DNA of 25,147 nt from an uncultured Veillonella sp. (GTDB lineage Bacteria > Bacillota > Negativicutes > Veillonellales > Veillonellaceae), in the NCBI RefSeq assembly GCF_938010505.1, contig NZ_CALLVP010000022.1, positions 1 through 25,147 on the forward strand. Reading direction: 5' to 3'. Made by a program: the position numbers and the translations under genes. Of the stretch, positions 1-7,419 are shown piece by piece. Each line of letters opens with the position of its first letter. The first letter of the stretch is position 1. A model generated the notes under the pieces. It saw only the letters and a program-made list of their open reading frames with translations, made no database searches and was not told the origin of the DNA.

Positions 1-1156
1 AGAGAATATCGAAATAGTCTAACCATTCTTCGCTTACTGAAAGTTTCCCTTCAAAAACAAGGTCTCGAGCCGTAAGTGTGCCCATTAATAACTGGCTCAA
101 TGCACCAACCTCAACGGTAATATCCGCTTCACCATCGAATGTATCAGAAATCTTTTTAACGGATGGCGTTAATGCACCGCCATATTGCACTTCATAACGG
201 CCTTCGTTCCAGCTGCAAAGCCCATCTTTTACTGCAAAGGTCATTGTTATAGGCATCATCAATGCCTCTGGATTTACAGGAATCGCTTCAAAAGCAGCTT
301 TTACATCTACAATACGGCTCATCATATACGGCATCGTAGCGTGACCAGTTCTACCATCAGGATAGAAGCGATAGTATGTATCGTGAAGACCTTCATTCCA
401 ACGAATAGAAGTGCCTTGAGAACGGTGATTATAGAAATAGTTCAATAATGCACGTTGTGCACGGCGTGTCGTGTAAACCAATTCAGAAACAGGAATTTCA
501 GGCTGACCTAATCGATACACTGCATAACCTTCTATGATGTTATCATCGTTGCGCACTACAGCAATGTTTACGCCTTCTGCAAAGAAGCTGCCTAATAATC
601 GTTTCCATTCCTTTTCACCGCGCTCTGCGTAGCCTGAAAGACGAGCCGTATATGTTTTATATACTGGATCTAACAAAGTCCATTGATCTACGCTATTTAG
701 CAAGCCAAAGCTCAACGTTTTATCTGTCATAGGGCGCAAGTCTTCTAGCGACATGGTGTTCACCCATTGATGAGCATAGAGTTCCCAACCATATTGTTGA
801 TAGAATGCCGCCTTGGATGGCATCAAAATCGTCATAGCTTGGCCGCGTTTACGAAGCTCCTCTAGTGCAGAGGTCAATAATGCACCGCCTACTCCACCAC
901 GGCGAGCCGCAGGATGCGTTGCAACACCTACCATATAACTCGTAGGTAATACAGCACCGCGAACGTTAAGATTGTATTGACGCAAATGAACAGTGCTCAA
1001 CAATTGGTCCTGTTCTAGGCCGACCATTGTATTCTCCGATTCATAGCAATTTGTAAAATAATATTGGAAGAATGGATCTTCCTTTGGTTCAAAGCAGTAC
1101 GCCCATAGATTCTCCACATGAGGCGTATCTTGAGCCGTCGCAATTCTAAATTCCAT
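1..1156 (-). CDS. Eis-like GNAT N-acetyltransferase, 3' end cut off by the window
   Basis: The reading frame opens at an ATG at 1156 and runs off the left edge, leaving about 385 codons. I translated it directly from the minus strand. The N-terminus (MEFRIATAQDTPHVENLW) is a typical GNAT start, and residues 77-94 carry the acetyl-CoA loop (VGVATHPAARRGGVGGAL, with the R/Q-x-x-G-x-G-like RRGGVG). The visible length and the later part (a second acetyltransferase-like half, then a SCP2-like beta segment near residues 330-385) match the Eis family, whose members are about 400 residues, so only the last few codons should be missing. Eis proteins acetylate amines on small molecules or peptides; the substrate here cannot be read from sequence. 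A GAGGATAT site lies 6-12 nt before the ATG. The gene is separated from the upstream DUF2156 gene by a terminator and an 8-bp tandem repeat. Confidence 0.85.
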   Translation of the reverse strand, partial: MEFRIATAQDTPHVENLWAYCFEPKEDPFFQYYFTNCYESENTMVGLEQDQLLSTVHLRQYNLNVRGAVLPTSYMVGVATHPAARRGGVGGALLTSALEELRKRGQAMTILMPSKAAFYQQYGWELYAHQWVNTMSLEDLRPMTDKTLSFGLLNSVDQWTLLDPVYKTYTARLSGYAERGEKEWKRLLGSFFAEGVNIAVVRNDDNIIEGYAVYRLGQPEIPVSELVYTTRRAQRALLNYFYNHRSQGTSIRWNEGLHDTYYRFYPDGRTGHATMPYMMSRIVDVKAAFEAIPVNPEALMMPITMTFAVKDGLCSWNEGRYEVQYGGALTPSVKKISDTFDGEADITVEVGALSQLLMGTLTARDLVFEGKLSVSEEWLDYFDIL

Positions 1157-1211
1157 ATTTATATCCTCGTTATATCATAAGAGCTGTTATCTATCTGTCG
1201 CTTCACAGCGT

Positions 1212-1240
1212 ATAATATCTAATCTAAGCACATCGCATCG
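1212..1240 (-). promoter_or_regulatory. Candidate promoter of the acetyltransferase gene, abutting the octanucleotide repeat
   Basis: On the minus strand a TATTAT (1217-1212, five of six matches to the -10 consensus) lies about 55 nt before the ATG. The -35 position at 17 bp spacing is CGATGC (1240-1235), a poor match that overlaps the last unit of the repeat at 1237-1300. The placement next to the repeat is seen; promoter activity is inferred. Confidence 0.35.
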
Positions 1241-1300
1241 CCATATCGCCGTATCGCCGTATCGCCGTATCGCCGTATCGCCGTATCGCCGTATCGCCAT
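1237..1300. repeat. 8-bp tandem repeat, eight units (ATCGCCGT)
   Basis: There are eight head-to-tail octamers. Six perfect ATCGCCGT units fill 1245-1292, flanked on each side by one ATCGCCAT unit (1237-1244 and 1293-1300). The identical terminal variants make the array symmetrical. It lies wholly between genes, about 80 bp upstream of the acetyltransferase ATG and downstream of the DUF2156 terminator. Arrays of this purity usually gain and lose units by slippage. Because it is noncoding, a change of unit number would shift promoter geometry by 8 bp and not a reading frame. Confidence 0.95.
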
Positions 1301-1355
1301 GATGATACGATAGTTACATTCAAATAGATAGGCTAACAATTCTATTATAACAAAA

Positions 1356-1387
1356 TGAGCTATGAAGCACATCGGCTTCATAGCTCA
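1356..1387 (-). terminator. Rho-independent terminator after the DUF2156 gene
   Basis: A perfect 13-bp stem (1356-1368 with 1375-1387, arms TGAGCTATGAAGC and its complement) encloses a 6-nt loop. On the minus strand it is followed by TTTTG. It begins 5 nt after the DUF2156 stop codon. The plus side also has a short T run, so it may work in both directions. Confidence 0.85.
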
Positions 1388-1392
1388 AATTT

Positions 1393-2310
1393 TTATTTAC
1401 CGCCTGTCGCATTATCAGCTTCATTAGCGTATACTGCGTCATATTTTTCTGCAAAGTGATCTGGATTATAAGATTCTTTTGCTTGACGAAGACCAGGCAA
1501 ACCCATATCTTCTTCGCGGTTGATAAATTCTACTTCGCTAAATTCATGACGAATGAATTCATTGTTAATAGCTTGATACAAACCACGAATATCTGGATTT
1601 GCTTTTTCAATGTGAATCAAAGCAATTCTGTCATTGAGCAGCTCACCAATACTAAAGGCTTCAACGCGGCCGAATAATTTAATAGCACCGCCTTTAAGGC
1701 CCAACGCATCCCAGTTATCAAACAACAAATTGATGGCTACCAATTCATCTTCGATACCTTCTTCGTGATGCGTTTCCACCCAAGATGCTGCCGTTTCACG
1801 GCATAATGGAATGATATCTTCTGTAATTGGTACATATTCATAATTTGAATATTGCATGCGGAATTGATTTAAATGGTTTTTCTTTTGACGGAATTTCTTG
1901 CCGGACAAGTTGATAAGATCTTCAGACTTGTAAATATATTCATAGTTGTCACGGTCAGGAGTAAACGCATAACGACCAGGACACAAGTCTTCCATGCGCT
2001 CTTTTACGGCTTTGCTAACACCTTTGAAACGGAATGGCAATTTATTTTCTACGAACCATTCTTTAGCGCGCAACAAACCATCAAGGAACTTTGCATCTTT
2101 ACCAGCAAATGGAGGCAATAGGAATGGCTCGCGCTTGCCACCACCTTGAATGTACAACACACCATTCTCTTCAGCCCAGCGAATACCATATGGCTCTTGC
2201 CACATGAACAATGTAGTAAAGCAATTATCGGATGCTTCATAATGATGTTGTTCAAAATATTTGTCGATTAATGGCTTATCTCTCAATTCAAAACGTTTAA
2301 ATTCTAAAAT
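1393..2310 (-). CDS. DUF2156 (LPG synthase C-terminal-like) protein, probable ATT start
   Basis: The product of about 305 residues begins LEFKRFELRDKPLIDKYF and matches the DUF2156 family, which shares the GNAT-like fold of the catalytic half of phosphatidylglycerol lysyltransferases. It has no membrane segments, so it is a soluble stand-alone version; its substrate is unknown. Recognisable stretches are an aromatic NCFTTLFMW segment near residue 30, a basic GKKFRQKKNHLNQF segment mid-protein, and an IEKANPDIRGLYQAINNEF segment toward the C-terminus. The start is odd. The frame is open to an ATG at 2391, but that ATG has no ribosome site and adds 27 residues that look nothing like the family. 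A near-perfect AGGAGGG (2323-2317) lies 6 nt before an ATT at 2310, exactly where family similarity begins. No ATG, GTG or TTG is available there; the next option is a TTG at 2286, 30 nt from the ribosome site. It lies downstream of the adaptor gene in the same direction. Confidence 0.8.
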   Translation of the reverse strand: MLEFKRFELRDKPLIDKYFEQHHYEASDNCFTTLFMWQEPYGIRWAEENGVLYIQGGGKREPFLLPPFAGKDAKFLDGLLRAKEWFVENKLPFRFKGVSKAVKERMEDLCPGRYAFTPDRDNYEYIYKSEDLINLSGKKFRQKKNHLNQFRMQYSNYEYVPITEDIIPLCRETAASWVETHHEEGIEDELVAINLLFDNWDALGLKGGAIKLFGRVEAFSIGELLNDRIALIHIEKANPDIRGLYQAINNEFIRHEFSEVEFINREEDMGLPGLRQAKESYNPDHFAEKYDAVYANEADNATGGK

Positions 2311-2323
2311 AATAATCCCTCCT
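2308..2323 (-). promoter_or_regulatory. Strong Shine-Dalgarno site placed to use an ATT start codon
   Basis: AGGAGGG occupies 2323-2317 and is followed by ATT ATT ATT TTA GAA. The third ATT (2310-2308) is 6 nt from the ribosome site. Use of ATT is inferred from spacing and from where family similarity begins. Confidence 0.6.
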
Positions 2324-2347
2324 ATCAGATTCCTCTTTGCGAGGTTG

Positions 2348-2394
2348 CTTTCACGGTCTGTGAAAGTTTCGATTCTATCATGCTCAAACATGAT
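2348..2394 (-). promoter_or_regulatory. Two small hairpins in the leader of the DUF2156 gene
   Basis: A 7-bp perfect stem (2348-2354 with 2360-2366, arms CTTTCAC/GTGAAAG, 5-nt loop) and a 6-bp stem (2377-2382 with 2389-2394, arms ATCATG/CATGAT, 6-nt loop) lie just upstream of the ribosome site. The ATG at 2391 sits inside the second stem. This supports a noncoding leader. A regulatory role is not shown. Confidence 0.4.
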
Positions 2395-2430
2395 TCTAAC
2401 AATCTAGTATTAAACCCATAGGGTTCGTAA

Positions 2431-3540
2431 TTACAATTTTACAGATTCGCCCAACACAAAGGTGCCATCCGTTGTGATAACCTTATCACCTTCGTTTAGG
2501 CCAGAAATAATAGCTACATCATCGCCTTCTGTGATGCCTACCTCAACGACACGTACGTCAACTGTATTATTTTCGGTTAATACATATACATATTTGCCAT
2601 CTTGATTTTCGCGAACCGCCTTCGTTGGAACGGTCAACATTTTTGCTTTCACATTAGATTCGATAACGAGTGTATAGAACTCACCAGCCTTAATTAGGCC
2701 TTTTTCATTGTTGAAAGTTGCTTTTACCAATACACTTGGCACAGTTTCTGGTTGAGTAATATCTACGTAAGTCAATTCACCTGGTAATTCTTGGTCGCCT
2801 ACCTTGAGAAGTACCTTCATGCCATTCTTCGCTTCAGGTGTACCTAATTTCATAGCCGCATCACGAGGAATGCTAAGAGAGGCTACCATCGGTGTAGTTT
2901 GTTGAATCATCATAAACGGACGATCAGCAATCGCCATTTGACGGTCTTCGTTATAGATAGATGTTACCGTACCTGCTATAGGGGCTACGATTGTAGATGC
3001 CGCCATCTGTGCAGATACTTGCGCAATTTGTGCCTCAATAGCCGCCGCATTGGCGCCACCGCCACCACCAGTTGTGACAGTCGTAGTTTGTGGTCTAGCT
3101 CTTTCCAGAATACGCTCATATTCCTTTTGTGTAATCATGCCCGCTTCACGCATACGTTGAGCCTGTTCCAATTGGGCACTATCTATAGATGCTGCCGCCG
3201 TAGTTGTCACAGATGTCGTATATGATTGAGCTTGCTCTAACTGCCCTTGTAAGGATGCTAGTTGTTGCTGTAAAGCCGATGTATCTACAGTGGCCACGGT
3301 TTGACCTTGTTGTACTTGGTCGCCCACTTTCACGGCATACACGACCTGCCCCGTTAAAGTCGGCGTTATCGTCGCCTTGTTAAGGGCCGTTACATTGGCA
3401 TCATTATGAATCTGCAACGGCATATCCTTGTACGTTACCTCCGCGACGGATACGGTTTTTGTACCACATCCCGCAATGGCGAGCGCCATAATCATAACAC
3501 CAAGAATAGCAATTACAGAGCAAAAACGATTTATTTTCAT
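2431..3540 (-). CDS. HlyD/RND-type periplasmic adaptor lipoprotein
   Basis: This is a 369-residue membrane-fusion (adaptor) protein of the kind that links an inner-membrane exporter to an outer-membrane duct. The start is the ATG at 3540, preceded by AGGAAGTGACAGA; an in-frame ATG 33 nt upstream lacks a ribosome site. A lipobox AIAGC puts the lipidated Cys at residue 25. Next come the lipoyl half-motif (ITPTLTGQVVYAVKVGDQV), a helical hairpin rich in Gln, Ala and Leu, the second lipoyl half (STIVAPIAGTVTSIYNED) and the beta-barrel and membrane-proximal domains ending VITTDGTFVLGESVKL. The hairpin is interrupted by Thr-rich tracts and a GGGGG run, which is unusual. No RND, ABC or MFS exporter and no TolC-like gene lies next to it, so the partner must be encoded elsewhere. 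The DUF2156 gene follows in the same direction with no strong terminator between. Confidence 0.85.
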   Translation of the reverse strand: MKINRFCSVIAILGVMIMALAIAGCGTKTVSVAEVTYKDMPLQIHNDANVTALNKATITPTLTGQVVYAVKVGDQVQQGQTVATVDTSALQQQLASLQGQLEQAQSYTTSVTTTAAASIDSAQLEQAQRMREAGMITQKEYERILERARPQTTTVTTGGGGGANAAAIEAQIAQVSAQMAASTIVAPIAGTVTSIYNEDRQMAIADRPFMMIQQTTPMVASLSIPRDAAMKLGTPEAKNGMKVLLKVGDQELPGELTYVDITQPETVPSVLVKATFNNEKGLIKAGEFYTLVIESNVKAKMLTVPTKAVRENQDGKYVYVLTENNTVDVRVVEVGITEGDDVAIISGLNEGDKVITTDGTFVLGESVKL

Positions 3541-3558
3541 TCTGTCACTTCCTATCAT

Positions 3559-3574
3559 ATTGATTTTTATCAAT
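3559..3574. promoter_or_regulatory. Inverted repeat between divergent adaptor and aldo/keto reductase genes
   Basis: ATTGAT-TTTT-ATCAAT, with 6-bp arms, sits in the roughly 110-bp divergent promoter region, close to the adaptor start. It could be an operator, but such AT-rich palindromes also arise by chance. Confidence 0.25.
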
Positions 3575-3651
3575 ACCTTAGTATATCATAAAATCAATTA
3601 GAATTATATGAAAGCTATTTCCTTTAGTTTATGGATATAACGGAGGTTCTC

Positions 3652-4503
3652 ATGGAAGAACGGATGGATTTTAGAATTTTAAATAATGGCAGCTTCATTC
3701 CCTCTATCGGTTATGGCACCTATAAAACAGGTACCGAAGGAGAGACAGAACAAGCCGTTGTAAATGCACTTGGCGTAGGCTATCGTTTACTCGATACGGC
3801 AGCCTATTACGGCAACGAAGAGGCCGTTGGTAGAGGCATCAAAGCATCTGGCGTTAAACGTACGGACATCATCATTACGACTAAAATATGGCACACTGAT
3901 GCGGGCTATGATAATACGATGCGTGCTGTTGAAAGCTCCTTAAAGAAACTAGATACCAATTATATTGACATCATGCTCGTACACCAACCCCTTGGTGATT
4001 ACTACGGCTCTTGGCGTGCCATGGAAGAGCTATACGACCAAAACGTATTGCGGGGCTTGGGTTTATCTAACTTCTACGAAGATCGCCTCATCGACTTGCT
4101 ATACCACTGCAATGTAAAACCGGTGGTCAACCAAATCGAATGCCACCCATTCAACCAACGTCAATCTCTTTTACAATTGATGCGAAAGCATCAAGTCGTA
4201 GGTATGGCATGGTCTCCATTTACTCGTGATCGCCAACCGATTTTCGATCATCCAATCATTAAAAGCTTGGCTGAAAAATACGGTGTATCAAAACACCAAA
4301 TCATCTTGCGTTGGCACATCCAACGAGGCATCATTCCATTGCCAAAGGCAAATAATGTGAGCCATATGAAAGCTAACTTCAATGTATTCGATTTCAAGTT
4401 AACCAACATCGACATGGACGTTATGGAATTATTAGACCAACAAGACTTCTTGGAAGACCATCACACCGCACCTGGTCTTGAAAGACTGTTACAACTCAAA
4501 TAA
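3652..4503 (+). CDS. Aldo/keto reductase (NADPH-dependent)
   Basis: This 283-residue protein is a complete aldo/keto reductase of the small prokaryotic type related to 2,5-diketo-gluconate reductases and YvgN. It should reduce aldehydes or ketones with NADPH in the cytoplasm. The catalytic tetrad is visible: Asp49 and Tyr53 in LLDTAAYYGNE, Lys78 in TTKIW and His111 in MLVHQP. The cofactor-binding end has IPLPKANNVSHMKANFNVFDF, which corresponds to the family IPKS-type loop with Leu-Pro-Lys in place of Pro-Lys-Ser. The ATG at 3652 was chosen because GGAGG ends 5 nt upstream; an ATG at 3631 in the same frame has no ribosome site. The gene stands alone and ends at a bidirectional terminator. Confidence 0.93.
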   Translation: MEERMDFRILNNGSFIPSIGYGTYKTGTEGETEQAVVNALGVGYRLLDTAAYYGNEEAVGRGIKASGVKRTDIIITTKIWHTDAGYDNTMRAVESSLKKLDTNYIDIMLVHQPLGDYYGSWRAMEELYDQNVLRGLGLSNFYEDRLIDLLYHCNVKPVVNQIECHPFNQRQSLLQLMRKHQVVGMAWSPFTRDRQPIFDHPIIKSLAEKYGVSKHQIILRWHIQRGIIPLPKANNVSHMKANFNVFDFKLTNIDMDVMELLDQQDFLEDHHTAPGLERLLQLK

Positions 4504-4610
4504 AACATAATATACTAATTAAATACTAAGTAACATGCATTGTTGGTAACAATTACAATAAATATAACAGTCATGTCATCGCGATAAGCAAAACAGTATA
4601 TAAAAATAAA

Positions 4611-4652
4611 ACCACGTATATCTAACCTTTCATAAGAATAGATATACGTGGT
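4611..4652. terminator. Bidirectional terminator between the aldo/keto reductase and azlD
   Basis: A perfect 13-bp stem (4611-4623 with 4640-4652, arm ACCACGTATATCT) has a 16-nt loop, an A-rich left flank and a T-rich right flank. It serves convergent genes on both sides. Confidence 0.85.
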
Positions 4653-4657
4653 TTATT

Positions 4658-4996
4658 TTATTTTGTCACATTAAATATGGCTTGTACAAGAATCATATAC
4701 GCTACAGTTCCTGCCCCAATAGACATAAACATATTTCGCTTCCATATATGAAGCCCCACTGTAACTAACAAGGCAATCAATTTAGGAAGTCCGTAAGGAT
4801 ATGTCAGAACTACAGTATCTTTAAACGTGTACACAACAAGCAGGCCCATAACCGCTGCAGGTAAAGCTTTACCTAAGTACATTACAAAGTCTGGCGCCTT
4901 TTTACCGGGAGGGAAAATGAGAAAAGCAGCAAATCGTGTAAGCAATGTACCTGCTACTACAACAGCAACAGTAATGACCATTTCAAAACTAGTCAA
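4658..4996 (-). CDS. azlD: AzlD-family small subunit, branched-chain amino acid exporter
   Basis: This is a hydrophobic protein of about 112 residues with four predicted membrane segments, matching AzlD/LivH. It pairs with AzlC to export branched-chain amino acids or analogues. Motifs include LLTRFAAFLIFP near the N-terminus and YLGKALPAAVMGLLVVY in the middle, both characteristic of the family. The start is probably the TTG at 4996, eight nt after GGAGG (5009-5005); a GTG at 5005 overlaps that ribosome site and so is unlikely. The TTG start overlaps the last 8 nt of azlC, implying translational coupling. Confidence 0.9.
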   Translation of the reverse strand: MTSFEMVITVAVVVAGTLLTRFAAFLIFPPGKKAPDFVMYLGKALPAAVMGLLVVYTFKDTVVLTYPYGLPKLIALLVTVGLHIWKRNMFMSIGAGTVAYMILVQAIFNVTK

Positions 4997-5702
4997 GTCG
5001 TACACCTCCCCACTTATACGCGATATAAGATGCTACGAACATACAACTCATAGAAGTAAGCATAAAGATAGATTTCCCTACCAATAAAAGCATCGCCACC
5101 CCTATTATCGTACCAGCAACACCAAATAATCTTATATTATTATTCTTAGCATTTAACAGCATCTCTAAGAAAATAACAATAAATAAGCCTGGCAATACAA
5201 AGTCAATACCTCGTAAATCCACAGTGGCTAAAAGATTACCAAATAGTCCACCTATAAAAGTACTAACTACCCAAAATACATAATTTAACCAAGTTACGTG
5301 GAAATAGAACGACTTTTCATCTACATCATCGGGCAACTGAGTACTTACATTGATAGCAAAGCTTTCATCACACATCCAAGCAATAGTGGGGAACCATTTC
5401 CAGCCCATATTTACATATCGTTGTAACATTGATAAACCATAGAAGAAATGACGACCATTAACGAATAAGGTCAAAATAAAGGCATTGAGAGGATCAAATC
5501 CAGCAAACATCAGTCCTATCGTTACAAACTCCATGGAGCCCGCAAAAATAGTAGCCGCCAAAGCTGGTGCGGTCCACCAAGGGAGTCCTTGGCTAGTAAC
5601 ATAAAGACCAAAACCTAAACCTAAGAAAAACAAACTGATCCCTATAGGTACCACCAAAGGGAGCGCAAAAGAAAAGGCACTTCGACGTTTTGTTTCACTC
5701 AA
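4989..5702 (-). CDS. azlC: AzlC-family large subunit, branched-chain amino acid exporter
   Basis: This 237-residue membrane protein is the large subunit of the AzlCD exporter. Family features are the N-terminal FALPLVVPIGISLFFLGLGFG segment, the GSMEFVTIGL motif, NGRHFFYGLSML and the FPTIAWMCDESFAI segment that is nearly diagnostic of AzlC. The TTG at 5702 is the likely start because AAGGAGG lies 7 nt upstream; an ATG at 5726 in the same frame would place that ribosome site inside the gene. It overlaps azlD by 8 nt, so the two form an operon. Both genes appear to use TTG starts. In some bacteria azlCD is controlled by Lrp- or AzlB-type regulators; none is encoded here. Confidence 0.92.
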   Translation of the reverse strand: MSETKRRSAFSFALPLVVPIGISLFFLGLGFGLYVTSQGLPWWTAPALAATIFAGSMEFVTIGLMFAGFDPLNAFILTLFVNGRHFFYGLSMLQRYVNMGWKWFPTIAWMCDESFAINVSTQLPDDVDEKSFYFHVTWLNYVFWVVSTFIGGLFGNLLATVDLRGIDFVLPGLFIVIFLEMLLNAKNNNIRLFGVAGTIIGVAMLLLVGKSIFMLTSMSCMFVASYIAYKWGGVRLD

Positions 5703-5728
5703 AAGATTTCCTCCTTTCAAAATCATAA

Positions 5729-5755
5729 ATTGTATATCATATAAAATGTAGTCAA
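5729..5755 (-). promoter_or_regulatory. Candidate azlCD promoter
   Basis: On the minus strand TTGACT (5755-5750) and TACAAT (5734-5729) are each five of six matches to consensus, but with a short 15-bp spacer. They lie about 30 nt before the azlC start. Confidence 0.4.
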
Positions 5756-5806
5756 GAGCTAAGCAAATTTAACCCCTCTATCCATTAATAAATACACTCT
5801 AATAAT

Positions 5807-5830
5807 AAAAGACACCATATGGTGTCTTTT
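5807..5830 (-). terminator. Palindromic terminator after the alcohol dehydrogenase gene
   Basis: A perfect 24-bp palindrome (AAAAGACACCAT and its mirror) with A/T flanks lies about 70 nt past the dehydrogenase stop. As RNA it folds to GACACC/GGTGTC ending in T runs on either strand. Confidence 0.75.
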
Positions 5831-5898
5831 ATTTAAGCTATTATATTATACATTCTGTGCGATATGTGTCAAATTTTGATTATTCTCAACATAACTCT

Positions 5899-7065
5899 TT
5901 ATAAAGCACGCGTTAAAATTTCGCGAGCTACTTCTGGTGTTACATCGCCTTTTTCACCAAGTTGTGTCATACCATGATCTTCTAATTGTTTCACAATTTT
6001 ATCAACTGCTTCAGCGCCAAGGCCATAGTCTTTCAAATGCGTAGATACACCAAGGGACTCAAAGAATTCACGAGTTTTAACGATAGCCTTATCTGCTTTT
6101 TCTTCTGTTGTACCTTCTGTGATATGCCATACGCGTGTCGCATATTGTGCCAATTTTTCGAGTTTATCTGCTTTTTTCACTTCCAATAATGCAGGCAATA
6201 CGATGGCTAATGTTATACCGTGATCAAGATGGTACGCAGCGGTCAATTCATGTCCGATAAGATGTGTAGCCCAGTCTTGTGGCACGCCTGCACCAATCAA
6301 GCCGTTTAATGCCAAGGTAGAAGCCCACACGTGGTTAGCACGAATATCGTAATTTTCTGGATTTTCTACCGTTTCTTTGCCGATTTCAATCATAGTTTTC
6401 AAAATACCTTCGCTGAAACGATCTTGAATACGACCTTCTACAGGATATGTTAAATATTGCTCTGTCGTATGCACAAAGGTATCAATAACGCCGTTCTTAA
6501 CTTGTTTTTCAGGCAATGTAAAAGTCAATGTTGGATCAAGCATGGAGAACTTAGGGAATACTAAGCTACTGAATACAGGGAATTTACCGTCTCCATAAGT
6601 AATAACTGCACCATTGTTCATTTCGGAACCAGTCGCAGGAAGTGTCATAACTGTACCAAATGGTAATGGATTTGGTACCATGTTTACCGGAACCTCTGGC
6701 ACACCAGCTTTCATAACTTCAATGACAGGACCATCATAGGTAGCGCCCATAACGATGAGTTTTGTGGCATCCACAACGGAACCACCGCCTACAGCGAGAA
6801 CGAAATCTACTCCATGTTCTTTAATGAAAGCTACCGCCCGTTCACAAGTTTCAAGAGATGGGTTTGGCTCAATACCGCCGAATTGTTCTACCTTACGGTT
6901 GCCAAGCGCCTTCACAATGCGATCAATAAGACCACTGCGTACTGCAGAGCCACCACCATAGGTAATCAATATCTTTGCATCCTTTGGTACCAAAGTGTCT
7001 AATTCATCTAAACGATCTTTACCGAATACGATATGTGTAGGATTATAAAAATCAAAGTTAAACAT
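5899..7065 (-). CDS. yqhD: YqhD-type iron/zinc-containing alcohol dehydrogenase
   Basis: This 388-residue group III alcohol dehydrogenase is almost the same length as E. coli YqhD (387), an NADPH-dependent reductase of short and reactive aldehydes. The nucleotide-binding parts YGGGSAVRSG (36-45) and AVGGGSVVDATK (91-102) are intact. All four metal ligands expected from YqhD are present, one residue later than in E. coli: Asp195, His199, His268 and His282. His272 in HLIGHE is also present. The ATG at 7065 follows AGGAGG by 6 nt. The gene stands alone between a promoter-bearing AT-rich region and a palindromic terminator. Its likely role is cytoplasmic aldehyde detoxification or alcohol formation; the natural substrate is not evident. 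Confidence 0.93.
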   Translation of the reverse strand: MFNFDFYNPTHIVFGKDRLDELDTLVPKDAKILITYGGGSAVRSGLIDRIVKALGNRKVEQFGGIEPNPSLETCERAVAFIKEHGVDFVLAVGGGSVVDATKLIVMGATYDGPVIEVMKAGVPEVPVNMVPNPLPFGTVMTLPATGSEMNNGAVITYGDGKFPVFSSLVFPKFSMLDPTLTFTLPEKQVKNGVIDTFVHTTEQYLTYPVEGRIQDRFSEGILKTMIEIGKETVENPENYDIRANHVWASTLALNGLIGAGVPQDWATHLIGHELTAAYHLDHGITLAIVLPALLEVKKADKLEKLAQYATRVWHITEGTTEEKADKAIVKTREFFESLGVSTHLKDYGLGAEAVDKIVKQLEDHGMTQLGEKGDVTPEVAREILTRAL

Positions 7066-7419
7066 GATAACCTCCTAAGTGATAAATGATAAATATCAAG
7101 TATTAAGTGTTAAATTTTAAGTATTACGTATTAACTATCAAGTATTAAATATTGGCTATATCTACTATTTCCATTGAATTTAATTGTATAAAACTTATTA
7201 TATATTATATCATACTTCGATGTTCTTAATATGTAGAATCTGTATTTATCGGTATCTACTTCATCCCTACTTATAAATATCCACTTAACATTATTTGTAG
7301 ATAAGCACTAAGCCTCATAGTTTTAATCTATAGCCAACTGATATGTATTTATGATATGCAAAAGCCCATTCTCATGATAGGATATCTATATTACATATGT
7401 TGTAGAAAGGGATGTTATT
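7066..7419. other. AT-rich gene-free region between yqhD and the metQ-like gene
   Basis: This 354-bp divergent region holds no credible gene. The yqhD-proximal part (7081-7155) carries degenerate direct repeats: ATCAAGTATTAA occurs at 7096 and again about 42 bp later, with related TATTAA/GTATTA copies between. I saw no S-box or other known methionine riboswitch before the metQ-like gene. Confidence 0.7.
7114..7141 (-). promoter_or_regulatory. Candidate yqhD promoter
   Basis: On the minus strand TTGATA (7141-7136) and TAAAAT (7119-7114) are separated by 16 bp, each five of six consensus matches, about 49 nt before the yqhD ATG. A second TTGATA lies inside the same repeat at 7099-7094 but has no usable -10. 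Confidence 0.5.

Noticed and set aside
185..448. 87-codon plus-strand frame near the left edge
   Set aside because: It is antisense to the Eis-like acetyltransferase, whose minus-strand frame is intact across the whole interval.
1187..1381. 64-codon minus-strand frame with an eight-residue repeat (RRYGDTAI)
   Set aside because: It exists only because the 8-bp tandem array stays open when read in one frame; it runs through the DUF2156 terminator and has no ribosome site.
7066..7419. SAM or other methionine riboswitch upstream of the metQ-like gene
   Set aside because: None of the S-box core motifs is present, and the region is uniformly AT-rich without a multi-stem fold.
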